Part shown: positions 24,443 to 36,454 of the stretch, piece by piece
Position numbering within the stretch: the first letter of the stretch is position 1
How the letters are laid out: the number at the start of each line of letters is the position of its first letter
From: Combretum micranthum
Lineage: Eukaryota; Streptophyta; Magnoliopsida; Myrtales; Combretaceae
Direction: 5' to 3'
Assembly (NCBI GenBank): GCA_024138025.1
Contig: JAMXBD010000632.1
Location: 62,001 to 126,000 of the forward strand
DNA length: 64,000 nucleotides
Translations under genes and position numbers: made by a program
The notes under the pieces: generated by a model
The model's input: only the letters and a program-made list of their open reading frames with translations
Databases searched by the model: none
Told to the model about the DNA's origin: nothing

Positions 24443-25760
24443 ATGTTGGTAAATATTAGGAAAATAAAAAGCCAAAAGATAGAAGCAACAAATGATGAAA
24501 TAAAAGAATTTGAAATGCATGTAGAGGAATTAAAACAATTAAAAGTAATTAGAAAATCAAAATCTAGGCATAGAAGTCCAACATTCATAGTTAGAAAACA
24601 TAGCAAAATAATAAGAAGTAAAAGTGGAATGGCAATAAATTATAAAAAACTAAATGATAACACAAAAGGTGATTCTTATGATATACCAGATAAAACACAG
24701 TTGATAAATAGTATTCAAGGAAGCTAATGGTTTAGCAAATTTAATTGTAAAAGCAAGTTTTGGCAGATAAGAATGGCACTGAAAAGCATAAAATGGATTG
24801 CTTTTACATGTCCATTAGGCCACCAAGTGGCTTGTTTTTCCGTTTGGATTAAAAAATGCCCCCTCAAATTTTCAAAGAAAAATGGACTTAATCTTTAATA
24901 AATATAAAGATTTTGTTTGTATATATATGGATGGTATATTAGTACATTCTAAACAAAAAAAAGGAACACATTAGTTATTTAAAATTAGTTTTATCCAAAT
25001 TTATGAACAATGGGATAGTAATAAGCAAAAAGAAAGCAGTATTATTTAGAAGAAACATAGAGTTCTTAAGAACAAAAATAGGAGAAGGAAAGATTAAGCT
25101 ACAAGATCACATGGGTAAAAAGATCCTAGAATTTCCAAATAAAAATACAAGATACCAAATAGTTACAACAGTTTTTAGGTTTATTAAATTATGTAAGGTT
25201 ATTCATTAAAGACTTAAGCAAATTGGTAAGACTCTTGTATAGTAAAACAAGCCTAAAAGGACAAAATACTTTAATACAGAAGATGAAAAATTGGTAAAAG
25301 AAATCAAATCAAGAGTAGAAAAGCTTCCCTCACTTAAATTACACTTAGATTCGAACTATTTAATAGTAGAAATAGATGGATGTAAAAAAGGGTGGGGAGC
25401 TATTCTAATAGTTAAACCCTGTAAATATATCTCGAAAGATAGTGAACAAATCTGTAGATACAATAGTGAAAATTTTAAAGAAAAAGGAATTATTTGTAGC
25501 ATAGATGCTAAACTTTTAGCTATAACATATGGCTTAGATAGTTTTAGATTATTTATTCTAAATAAAAATGAAATATTAGTTAGAATAGATTGTGAATCTA
25601 TAATAAAATTTCATAACAATATCAATAACAAAAAGAGCAATACTAGAAGACGGTATAGATTTTTAGATAGACAATAAACAATGGATGCAAAGTAATTTTG
25701 TGAGCATATGAAAGGTAATGACAATAGCTCAGCAGATATATTAAGCAGACTAACAGTTTG
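24443..25760 (+). pseudogene. Endogenous caulimovirid-like reverse transcriptase / RNase H relic
   Basis: Pieces of one polyprotein run in order along the plus strand. 24443-24727 is the entry to the RT domain (SRHRSPTFIVRKHS). 24730-25000 is the RT core in shifted frames. 25003-25209 is the RT thumb/connection region. 25291-25677 is RNase H (DGCKKGWGAIL and DCESIIKF), ending with a remnant near 25700-25758. The wording is nearer to plant pararetroviruses (family Caulimoviridae) than to the gypsy elements here. Breaks include frame changes after 24727 and near 25210, stops, a changed catalytic box (YMDG, near 24925) and an altered acidic residue in RNase H (DAKLL). Movement, coat and protease regions are absent. 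Genus is not resolved. Confidence 0.75.
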
Positions 25761-25779
25761 ATTTATGTCTTTTTAAGAA

Positions 25780-25971
25780 ATGGATATATCAAAGGTTGGG
25801 CCTATAGAGCTCAAAGTCTATCCTTCAGGCTCAAATCTTAAGTTTAGATTACCAAGTAGAATAGAATTTAGTGAACTAAAAAGAATAATTTTAGACAATT
25901 TATGGTCAACAAATGATATACAACATAAACTTAGAAGTTTAAATGTATTATCATTCTACTTATCAAAATAG
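25780..25971 (+). CDS. Unrecognised 63-residue ORF behind the viral relic
   Basis: Opens 20 bases after the RNase H remnant ends, with an ATG and a clean stop. The product is basic and contains PSGSNLKFRLPSRIEFSELK. I do not recognise it. Some endogenous caulimovirids are reported to carry a second ORF of unknown function downstream of the polyprotein, so it could be part of the viral insertion. It could equally be host DNA or chance. Confidence 0.3.
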   Translation: MDISKVGPIELKVYPSGSNLKFRLPSRIEFSELKRIILDNLWSTNDIQHKLRSLNVLSFYLSK

Positions 25972-25979
25972 AAAGCCAA

Positions 25980-28680
25980 GCAAATTTAATTATTACGTCG
26001 CATATAATAGTAGATAGAATGGAGTCTATAAATCTTAGAGTGAAGTCCAAAGAATAACTAAAGTTTCCCTAATCCTCTCTTTAAGGGATTCATAACATTA
26101 GAAAGTGAATTTCAATTCGCTAAACAATACACAAGACATACATATTTTATAGAATTAGCAATTAAGCAAGAAGCATCATCTCGTTGTAATGCCGCTAATT
26201 TCAAAACTGATTATAATAATTACAAAAAAATATAATATAGAATCACAAAGAACTTTGGGAATAAGTAACAAAATTACTCTTAATTTTTTGCGATTTAAAA
26301 ATTATTAAAATGTAAACAAATTTGATTATAGTTATAAAAAATTAGAATCCTTACCAATAAAAATTTCGAGATGCAAAATGTAACTTCTATAATCTTAGAC
26401 AATCAAGAATCGATAATAAATTGATCATTACTATAAACTTCAAGCATCCTTTTATCTTAAGTTTAGTAATTAAAAAATAATAAATAAATAAATTCTACTC
26501 TTATTAAATAATGATACGATAGTTTTCAAATTATTGTTAATATTTTTAAAATCCTAAAGTAGCATTAGAAATTTATGAACATTAATTATCGAAATAAATA
26601 ATTCATAGGACAAGATGCAACAACGCAAGTCAATAACTTAATAAGTAATCAAAGTTGACCTTAGTTTTCAATTACAATAAAAAAAAATTAATTTTTAGGG
26701 CTTATTGATTGTAAAATGGTAGCTAACGATGAATCACTAGATTACAAAATCCATGATAAAATAAAAAACAGATCTATATCTATGAATCTAGACCTCACAT
26801 AAAAATTTAAATTATATAAACATACTGATTAGAAAATTTTGAATCTATTAAAACTAAAATCTTAATTTAACCTTATAAGCTCTGAGAATTTTCATACTAG
26901 TATAATGATTAGAATGGTGAATGCAAATAGATGATGAATTAATAAACTAACAAAAACCTCAGTTAGAAACTTTGAGTAATAACGGTCTTGTTTATAACTT
27001 AAAATCCTAAAAAGAAATTTTCTAAATAATAAAATATACTAAAGACAAGATTTCGTATCTAGTATAGAAAACTTAATACGTGAATATAATCAACTGTAAA
27101 ATTTAAGAGCAATATAAAGCGATTAGTTGATAGAGTTGATTGGCTAAAAATGATAACTTAAGGATGAACCGCTAGGATTATAAATACGTACTAGAAAATG
27201 ATCAATAACTATAAATCTAGATCTTAAATAAAGATTTGGATTATACCATTATTCTAATTAGAAAATTTGGAGTCTATGGGCACTAAGACCTTACTTTAGC
27301 CTATTGGGCCCAGGAAACTTAATCACATAAGTAACACTTTAAAATTACTTAATCACGTAAATTTTAAATTTAAGATTTGAACTCATAAATAATCTAGAGA
27401 TTTTATAGAAACTTTAGATAAGCTTTTAGAAATAAAGCTCGTATATAACGGTTATATAAATACGCGTATGACTTAGTATTTGTTGAGTTAACTTAGATAT
27501 TTAAATTAAACAAGTATTAAACTAATTAGAACAAGTAATAAATGATGGAAAGGAGGCTTGAAAGCCGGCTACAATCTTGGATAGAATTCACACCAACTAA
27601 CCCCTTCAAATTGTGCAATTTGAACGACTAAAAGTCACATTTATAAGGACCTAATAACTAGTAGAAAAACACAAACTAATCCTTCATTAAATGAACATGT
27701 TGCCAACTCTAAAACCAACATGTAACTGACCTCAATTCTTCTCCCAAATCCTCGTAAATTGTAGCTGCTATAGAGGAGACAACATGACTAAAATTTCAAT
27801 AACTTTCCACCGTGTATGACTCTAGCATTTTAGATACAATTTAAGCTAACAAAGTTTGACATGTTGACTACCTCATCTCCAATAAAACTCTTCAAAAAGA
27901 CACATAAGTGTAGGATAGTTGACTTGAAAATCTACTAAATGAACACATAAATGAACCGACCTTTAGCAGCTCCAAATTTGTAGACGTGAACCTATTCTAC
28001 AGCCTACAATTAGCACCGAATAATCAACCCAACTTGCGCAACAAATGCACCACATATATAACTATAAATGAGTATTATTAGCTAGCAAACAAACTCAATT
28101 ATTTCCCCCATAAACTTAACCTGAAAATCAGACAAACAACCAGGATAAACCACCTTCTTCCTCATCACAAACCGTAGCAAACAAAAATGGAGCAACAACC
28201 CCTGTCTTTCCTAAAAGTCCACTGTGAAAGCCCCATCTTCCATCGATACAAACACAACAAAACGAACTAACTCTTGTTCCATTTTTTTTTTTTTTTTTAC
28301 TTCTAAATGTAAACTTCCAAGGAGGAAACCAAGGTAAAATATTGGTTTATTCTAACTAGTTATTCTTCAAACAAATAAAGCTAAACCCCTTGTTGTAATC
28401 TTAGGTTTCAACCCTAATATTAAGGAGGGTTTTTCCACACCATTTTTATCCCAACAAGGTAAACATTACTCTAACTTCAAATATTGCTTTCATGTTTAAA
28501 GTTATATAGAATCCATGTATAATGTTGATCATATGCTCTTAGGATTCGGCCCTATCATGCTAAATTAAGTGCAAACTTTATCCTTTTGACCTATTGAACC
28601 ATGAGAGGCGTTAAGAAGTTCAAATAAAAAGTATGGATACAACCATCACAAGCCAAAAATAACCCCACCAATGGAAATTA
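25980..28680. other. 2.7 kb without recognisable gene
   Basis: AT-rich sequence of uniform composition. No ORF resembles a known family on either strand, and no LTR pair, SINE or hairpin stood out. A T-run lies near 28283. It may be diverged transposon sequence. Confidence 0.4.
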
Positions 28681-28684
28681 CACG

Positions 28685-29120
28685 AAAAATCCTATGAAAT
28701 TGACTATTCATTTATTAAAAACAAATAAGAAATTGATTAGACATCGCAAAAACTAAAATCCATTAATTGCCATCAGATTTTTCACAAATTGCATACTGTT
28801 CATATATTTTTCATCATTTGAGAGACCTTATTTAGTGAAAATAATAGTATCAATAGATTTTTCTAAAAAATTCCTATGAAAACGACTATTTATTCATAAA
28901 AAACATACCAAAAATGGGTAGATATATATAAAAAAAAAAAAAATTTAGTTGAAGCTATTATATTTTTACGCAAAATTTGCAAATGTATTTTATAAATTTG
29001 AACATCCTACACATTTATTTTCTTAAAAACAACATCACTACTAGAAAGTACCCAAATAATACTATCAAATCGACTATTTATACATCAAAATTGGATTACA
29101 AACGAGTAAGATATTACGAA
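28685..29120. repeat. Three blocks spaced about 180-187 bp
   Basis: 'cctatgaaattgactattca' (28692), 'cctatgaaaacgactattta' (about 28872) and 'actatcaaatcgactattta' (about 29059) recur at near-regular spacing, each followed by A-rich sequence. Inter-block similarity is weak apart from these cores, so it is at best an eroded tandem array. Confidence 0.4.
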
Positions 29121-29169
29121 AACAAAAACTCACTAAGTTATCACGAACTTGCACCCATAAGCACTTAGC

Positions 29170-29262
29170 AAGCGTTCAAGAGGGCACTCAATGAGCACTC
29201 TGTATGCGCTCCATTGCCACTCTAAGGGCGCTCTAGAGGCACTCTATGGGCACCCTTATCCT
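29170..29262. repeat. Short 'gcactct' repeat cluster
   Basis: The 7-mer gcactct and variants (ggcactca, gagcactct, gcgctct) recur about every 20 bp over 90 bp. The GC content is higher than its surroundings. Function unknown. Confidence 0.5.
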
Positions 29263-29564
29263 AGCTCCCTAAGAACTCAGTTTGTACTCTTGATTTTTTT
29301 TAACATACTTAATGTTATATGCATATATCTTGTATATATATATATATCCTTATGAACAAGTATATGTATAAAACTAGTTTTATCCTATTTTATTTATTCT
29401 TCATGACACCATTTTAAACACATATAATACATATTGATAACTTAACTTAGATTAAATATTACTTATATACGAGAATCCTTAATATTTATGTATATGTGTA
29501 GTTGTTACTTGTGTATTTTCATTTTTACTATCACTTCATTTTCTACTCCGAATGTTTGAGTTTC

Positions 29565-29675
29565 TACATGACCTCCTACACAAGCCATATAGAAAGTCAT
29601 GTAGACTTTCTGATCATCAATTCCTTTCTGCACAACTTCTTACATAAGCCATGTTGAGAATCATGCAGGCTTTTT
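29565..29675. repeat. Tandem duplication of about 66 bp
   Basis: 'cctacacaagccatatagaa' and 'cttacataagccatgttgag', each followed by 'tcatg..gactttct'-like sequence. No gene. Confidence 0.45.
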
Positions 29676-30387
29676 TACCTTAAAAAAATTACAAAATAAA
29701 AATAATTAAGCAAAACAATTGAAATTACGTTCGATAAACTTTCCTATACCTAAATCGAAGTTAAAATGAATATAACATGTATAGTTTAAGATTATATAAC
29801 TAAAATCAGTATCTATGATTTTTAGGAAGACTTCTCTCACATAAAATGTGTTGACATGAATTTTATGACCTTATCGAAGAAAAGTAAACCTTATAAAATT
29901 TAAAAAAAAAAACCTACGTAGGAAAGTATAATGAAACAAAAATAGTGAAACTTAAATTTAAAACACAAAAAGTTCAACCTAAAGCATTATGAATAATGTA
30001 ATAATGAATATCTATTATCTCATTCCATAAGAGAAATAAATCAGTTCTTGAACTTCTAATAGCATATTACAATAATTTAGTGAGGATAATAGGTGAGTAA
30101 CTTTGACCTTATCACATTATTTGTGCTTGTAGTATAGCTGTATTTGTGATAATAAATTAAATTAATATGCATGTGGGATTGGGTATACTACATGATGCTT
30201 GTTGTACGTTTAATTGCCAAAACATCATATTGTAAGTGAAAATTTCATTGTATGATAGTTAACATATGAAGCCTATTGATGTTTTTCTGTAAATTGTATG
30301 ATCACCTTAATTTGACTAAAAACTAGTGGCACCATAAATAAAACGGACATGCATTATATAAATTGCATATACTACATAATAAAAACA

Positions 30388-31322
30388 TGACACCCCGCTA
30401 CGTGTTGGTATTTCGGTTCTCTGGTAATACTTGGTTTTTTAAGACAAAATGTTATTAGTTTTATGTAAGATTACCTTTATTCTTTAGGTTCCATGGAAAC
30501 TAACTGGTACATGAAGTGCGTCGCCTATCGTATCGATTTGAAATAACTAACACTTATGGAGTTTCTAAGGCTTGAAACAGGAAATGAGTGTTAAGACGTA
30601 TTTAATAAAAAAAATGATAATTAAAGTGGGGATTATTGTTTTCCTATATGCTTAGTCTCTCTCAGGCAGGTGGGTTAATAGTCAAAGATTTCCTTCAATC
30701 CTAATGAGAAGGCATAAATCTACATCATGTTTGGATTCCAAGTTATCCAAGCTTGCATTTATGCATATGATTTATTGCTACATTGCATATGCTTACTAAT
30801 TCTTCTTACTTGTTATTGTTTGATGTGTGGTCTGATCAAGTTATCTTACTGAGCTATGGTTTCGCTCACCCCCAATAGTTTTGTGCAGGAATAATGCTAG
30901 CTAGGATTAAGCTAGGAATGTGTGAAGAGTGTTTCTCCATCAGACTTTATTGAAGTTAGAAATATAAATTATATTGAACTTAAGATGTGAATTAGATAAA
31001 TTGTATAAATAATTGAGACTTTGTTTTGTGTAGGTTGAAACCCAATTTTTATTATTTGGTAGGGGATACTCATTCTTTACGATCTTGGTAGGATGTGAAA
31101 AGTCAGATTCCATAAATGATTTTAGATAATATTAGTAAATGTTTACGTATAGGGAATATATGAGGAATTAATAAATAAGTAAAGTCTTGTAATCTCTAAC
31201 TTGTAAGGTAGTTCTCATATTATAGGTGCACACGTGGTATGATAACTTCAAGATAATCCTACTATGCCTCTATTTTGAGGCATGAAACTCATCATTAGTG
31301 GAAAGAAAAGCTAGGTGTGACA
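30388..31322 (+). repeat. Possible solo LTR of a gypsy element
   Basis: Begins tgacaccccgctacg and ends ctaggtgtgaca. It holds the 'gctcacccccaatagttttg' then 'gcagg' phrase (about 30866-30890) that I associate with LTRs of Tekay/Del-like gypsy elements. No internal region adjoins either side. A convincing 5-bp duplication is missing (aaaca versus ctaaa), so the ends are uncertain. Confidence 0.4.
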
Positions 31323-32091
31323 CTAAAACTCCATAGAAACAAAGATAATCTTCAGCACAAGGTAATGTAGAAAGTTCATCATCATATTCACTATCAAAAC
31401 CAAACTTTATTCATGAAAAAAGTTAACAAAAACTATGTTCAGTTACCTTTTTTTGTTTTTTTGTTAAAGCTCAAATATCATTTTCATCATTATCCTAAAA
31501 AGGTATGATGCGAAAAAACTATAGGAAAAAGAGAGAAAAGCTTCTGAAAATTATAGTTAAATAATTAAAGTTTGAATTATTATTTTCCTCATAGCTATGT
31601 GAAATCTCACTCTTAAGATGCTATTTTTTTCTCTCAACATGGGATATTTTGTACTGTATTGGCAAAATTTTGCTTAGATTTGTTTTTCTGTCAATCGATT
31701 TTTTTTTTTTTTACTCATTTACATATGAAATGTGAATAAACTTTATGCAAATTCTCCTCCTATCCCCAAATAAGTTTTTCCGATGATCAATCAACAATAA
31801 AGTAATTTAGTAATCTTTATACTAATGTTCATACAAAATTTCCTTCGTTGGAGTGTGTGCGTAACTCAAGTATATCCATATATCAATACTTTGAGGTTGT
31901 TTATTTGCCAACTTATCGTGAACTATAATTATTTTTTGTGCGTTATTTTCATTGTTGATGTTCCTTGGCTGCAAAGGTTTAGATACATGTAAAAAGACAC
32001 ATGTGGAACACATTTCCCATTTCAACCTAATATCAAGCTAATAACTTTTTGAGTTTGGTTGAGACTATATTGTATAAGATATTATGTCATC
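31323..32091. other. No gene recognised
   Basis: AT-rich with T-runs near 31700. Chance ORFs only. Confidence 0.4.
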
Positions 32092-32304
32092 TAAGGCCTG
32101 TCTGGATGGTTTATTTTTTAACTGTATCTTATTTATATTTAATTTGTATCTTATCTGCATATTTATTTATGAGTAAAAACATTTATCGTCATTTGTTATT
32201 GTTTTTAACGAACAGTCTAATTGAAATAGATATCAAATTGATGCTCAACCAACAAACCAAACGTTATCAAATTGATGCTCAACCAACAAACCAAACATGC
32301 CTTA
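32092..32304. mobile_element. Short MITE with imperfect terminal inverted repeats
   Basis: Left end taaggcctgtctggatggtt and right end ccaaacatgcctta are inverted relatives, with TAA/TTA at the borders. A 34-bp direct duplication (32232-32265 and 32266-32299) sits inside the right part. A relative lies at about 37180-37430. PIF/Harbinger or hAT type cannot be decided. Confidence 0.5.
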
Positions 32305-32564
32305 ATAATGCTTTTTTTTTTTTCCATTGGTTCATAAAAAAAAGACAGTAGGCAACCACTATGTGATATAATAAAAAAATCTTGAGAGAGAGTTTTTCAT
32401 TTACTGATGTGTTAAAAAAGTTATACAAATATCAAATATCAATTAGATAAAAAAAATTAACAATTATCATTATTGTATCGCATTTAATCAGTGCAATACC
32501 ATATTTTCAATGTCGCATGTATTAAATAGGATATAGTAAAATGTTAATTGTTATATCATAATTG

Positions 32565-32885
32565 GTACATGCAACATTTGAAAGCTTGGGTTTAACTTGC
32601 TTAACAAATGAACAAGCTCAAGCTGAGCAAGCTTTTAATAAGCTTGAAATGTATAGACTCGAGCTTGAGCCCATTAAGGATTCACAAGCAAAAGCTAAGC
32701 TCATTTACATAAATATATATATAGTTATATTTTATAATATTAGATTAATATAAATAATTATATATAATATTATATTAGTATATTAAATGATTCTTAGCGG
32801 GTCTCAGCCTTGGCTTGATTGACTAAATGAGCCTAATTTCAAGTAATTCTCAAGTAGCTTAATTTGTTTGCAATCCTGTCAAAAA
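32565..32885. repeat. 'gagctcaagcttgag' interspersed repeat, copy 1
   Basis: Alternating agctcaagct/agcttgagc motifs near 32580-32710 and a right edge 'taatttgtttgcaatcc'. The same motif vocabulary and right edge appear at 36455-36842. Short ORFs inside are by-products of the repeat. Confidence 0.55.
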
Positions 32886-32889
32886 GTAA

Positions 32890-33776
32890 CATTACATATT
32901 ATGGTATAACACAACAATTCTTAAATGTTTAGAAGTGGGGATCATTAAAGTAGATTCACTGTCCAATTTTTTTGCCTAAAAATAGGTTCATGCATGTCCT
33001 TTTTATGTTTGAAATTAGGGGACCACTCTGTATTTTGTTTAGAAATGGATACATGCGTATCCATTTTTAAAGTTTCATTTTCATGGTATTCAAATTGATC
33101 TCTCTTGATATTTAGGGAAGTCTTAAGACCAATATGCTTTGTCCACATACCCAATGATAGAGATATATATTGCTAAATTGTAAACGAGTTTCATTTTGGG
33201 ATGATAAAGAAATGTTTCATCACTTTTGAAGATTATGCTTTTTCCATATATTTGTCCTAATGAACTGTGTCATGAACAAATATAAAGTTGATACTTAGAA
33301 GTATATATATCTCTCCCCCTTTTTCTTTTTAATTAGTTTACTATTAGTTTTCTTAAAGCCACCATGATCGTCCCTTTTGTTACATCTTGTGGAATTTTGT
33401 TATAACCGTAGGTTTTTCTAATGGGAATAGGAATATATGCAGAGGAATAGCATGGCTATCCTGGATAACTATAAACTGAAATAACTTATCCACTTCACAG
33501 GGTATGCACTTTTATCATATAATGCTGCCAGGAAGAATTATTCTATCTGAAAATAGATTTCACTAAAAAGTGATATATCACTTGCAGTATCCAATTAATA
33601 ATAGACACAAACATAATAAAATTTTAACATATCAAAGGATTTATTGCTAATTTATATATTACCCTACTACTAATTGTTATATCTGATAATTTTTTTTTCT
33701 AATCACACTGGCATTGTGCTGATACTGCATTCATGGAATATAACCAACAAAGACATGAACCTATTTTCACATGAAA
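32890..33776. other. Intergenic, upstream of the lipase
   Basis: Nothing coding was recognised. This is the distal upstream region of the lipase gene. Confidence 0.4.
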
Positions 33777-33782
33777 CACGTG
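33777..33782 (+). promoter_or_regulatory. G-box-like CACGTG upstream of the lipase
   Basis: A perfect CACGTG palindrome lies 247 bases before the lipase start codon. Such boxes bind bHLH/bZIP factors, including MYC-type jasmonate regulators in plants. Occupancy is inference only. Confidence 0.35.
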
Positions 33783-33896
33783 TTCGGGCACTACAAAGAA
33801 GTCACCACTGCCAGCCAATTCTCCGGTCCATGTTCTTCCCAAACAACATATGATTCATGCTTCATAAAGAACATCAACATGAAGATATTTGTAGTG

Positions 33897-33906
33897 TATA
33901 TATATA
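33897..33906 (+). promoter_or_regulatory. Possible TATA box of the lipase gene
   Basis: tatatatata lies about 120 bases before the start codon at 34029, a plausible distance for a plant gene with a short 5' leader. AT-rich surroundings make this only a candidate. Confidence 0.35.
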
Positions 33907-34028
33907 CACCACACCATTTAGTTTATTTGAAGAACACAGTAGCACAAAAACAACATTAATCTTAAACTATTTTTACACCAAATTTTAAAGTAATTGTTCC
34001 TACTTGTTTATACATACTACGTCACTTA

Positions 34029-35545
34029 ATGGCTTCTCTTCTATTTTTTCCCTATTCCAACGCTATGTTTAAAGCTTCACCATACCTTGAAGAACCCCAT
34101 TTGGCAAGAAACAATTATAACAAGTCTGACAATAATCTGCCCTATAAAACCATTTTTCTTTCACCAAAGCACAAATCCTTTTGGCCTAAACAACAAACTA
34201 GGGCAAATTCCAAGTGTGCTATTGCAACAACTCCGATGCAAAGCCCTACTGCGGAAGACACTCGGCCTCTCCAAGATGTTTGGAGAGAAATCCAAGGTTG
34301 TAACAACTGGGAAGGGTTGATAGACCCCATGAACTCCCACCTTCGAAGGGAGATAATCCGATATGGAGAGATGGCTCAAGCGTGTTATGACTCCTTGGAT
34401 TTCGATCCACACTCCAAGTATTGTGGAACATGCAAGTATCAACGTTCTCAGTTCTTTGACAAGCTAAACATGGTCCATTCTGGTTACCAAATAAGCCGAT
34501 ATCTATATGCAACGTCGAGTATAAACTTGCAAAACTTCTTTCAACACTCTAGGTTGAGCAAAGTATGGAGTACTCATGCAAACTGGATGGGGTACATCGC
34601 TGTGGCAACTGATGAAGAGGAAATCAAACGCCTCGGTAGACGCGACATAGTCATCGCATGGCGAGGCTCGGTCTCATACCTTGAGTGGATATATGACCTC
34701 AAGGACATTCTCCATTCTGCTAATTTTGGAGATGACCCTTCTATCAAAATCCAAGCCGGGTTTCGTGAATTGTACACCAAGAAAGAAGATTCATGCCATT
34801 TTTGCTCTTTCTCGGTTCGTGAACAGATCTTAGCAGAAATAAAAAGGCTTCTTGACTTATATAGAGATGAAGAAGTAGTATTACCATCACGGGTCATAGC
34901 CTCGGCTCTGCTCTGGCAATCATCAGTGCCTATGACATTGCCGAGATGAAGGTTAATGAAATACAGGATAGGCAGGGTAGGAAAAAAGTTCCAATAACAG
35001 TATTCTCATTCGCAGGATCACGTGTTGGTAATCTTAAATTTAAGGAGAGGATTGATGAACTAGGAGTTAAGGTACTAAGAGTTGTGAATGTTCATGACAT
35101 GGTAACAAATGTTCCTGGAATTATTGCTAATGAAAAGATGCAATTTCAAAGGTATCTAGAAGAAATAATATCATTCCCTTGGAGCTATGCTCATGTAGGT
35201 GTTGAACTTGCATTGGATCATTCACACTCACCATATTTAAAGCCAACAAATGATCCAACTTGTTTACATAACTTAGAGGCACACCTGCATTTAGTGGATG
35301 GTTATCATGGTAAAGATAGACCATTTAGACTAGTGACAAAAAGGGATATCGCCCTAGTCAATAAATGTTGTAACTTTTTAAAAAGGGAGTATGGGGTGCT
35401 ACCACATTGGAGACAAGATGGGAATAAAGGGATGGTTCGGAATAGTAATGGTCAATGGGTGGTGCCTGATAGACCGCTGTTGGAAGATGCGCATCCCCCG
35501 AACACCGCACACCACCTAGCCCAAGTGCTAAGGCTCGCAAAATAA
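34029..35545 (+). pseudogene. DAD1-like class III lipase (plastid phospholipase A1), frameshifted
   Basis: The family cleaves the sn-1 acyl chain of plastid glycerolipids; some members feed linolenic acid into jasmonate synthesis. Frame one (34029 to about 34879) has a Ser/basic N-terminus fitting a transit peptide, then WREIQGCNNWEGLIDP and LRREIIRYGEMAQACYDSLD. YLYATSSI, NWMGYIAVATDEEEIKRLGR and IVIAWRGSVSYLEW follow. Frame two (34880-35545) starts with the nucleophile motif GHSLG (34892-34906). It continues with SRVGNLKFKERIDELGVKVL, the likely catalytic Asp in VVNVHDMV, the His region HLVDGYHG and a WRQDGNKGMVRN tail. One missing base near 34878 separates the frames. Read across it, about 505 residues are covered with no other break, somewhat longer than DAD1 itself. 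The intronless structure fits the family. As written, translation from the ATG ends at 306 residues without catalytic serine. An assembly error is the main alternative. Confidence 0.85.
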
Positions 35546-35779
35546 TCATTAAATGGAAGTGCCACTAGTAGTGATTTACCTTTTAATATTCCATGATTAT
35601 CAGAGTGTACCATATTTTTCTCCACAAGTTACTAGATAATGACATTTGTTTTGATACGATTAGTATTAGTGATATCTTTTTTAGTAGGAAAAAGAAATTA
35701 CAAGCGTATGTGTAATGTAATTATATCAATTATATGACCTTTTATTTATTATTATTTTTCTTTCCAACTAATTTTATAT

Positions 35780-35870
35780 GGTACAATTTGTGAGAGAGGG
35801 AATCAAATCTTATTCATTTGGTTGGGAGATAAGTTCTTCTACCACTTGACTACAATGATCTATAGCCTTT
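35780..35870 (-). mobile_element. Possible third SINE-like tRNA head
   Basis: On the minus strand, a box-A-like tagtcaagtggtagaag precedes a box-B-like gatttgattccc by about 30 bp, in the same layout as the two better SINEs. No poly(A) tail or clear target duplication was found. Confidence 0.4.
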
Positions 35871-36454
35871 CAAATAATGTCTTGGTGTAATTGATATGAT
35901 ATGGTATTGACGTAGACTAATTACATAATTATTCATATAATATGTATAAGTCCGAGTGGTAATTATTTTAAAAACTATTATTTTTTTTCTTGTAACAAGT
36001 TTTTATAGTATTCAAACTTCACATGTACACATGACATATAATACCTAATGAATCTTCTTTTCCATCTGTTTACTTAAATGCATGGTCATGATATTGATGG
36101 CCTACAAAATTCTATCATTGGCTTGGTAAATATAAATAGCTATTAGAGCAAAACCCGGATTACGTGTGTAGTACATAGTTACTTGCTCTAACAATTATGT
36201 CCAGTAAACTAAGCCAATAGAAGAAAAGTCAACCTCGACACGCATTTGAAAAAGAACAATAATAATATTATCAGATGAAATGCATAATTAATACTTCAAA
36301 AGTTAAGATAAATTTAAAGTTACAAGATACGTGTTTGGTTATTTGGATTCTTCTCTCAAATTCTGGCTTGAACTACAAAAAGTATTAAATGTATCTTAAA
36401 CTCCATTCCAAACTTTATGGAAAATACTTTATCTTAGATTGGATTCTAATTAGG
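35871..36454. other. No gene recognised
   Basis: Downstream of the lipase. AT-rich, with no recognisable element. Confidence 0.4.

Noticed and set aside
24415..24606. Minus-strand ORF opposite the viral relic
   Set aside because: Antisense shadow of the RT fragment.
34142..34897. Several antisense ORFs over the lipase
   Set aside because: The plus strand has clear lipase motifs; the antisense frames show none and arise from codon bias.
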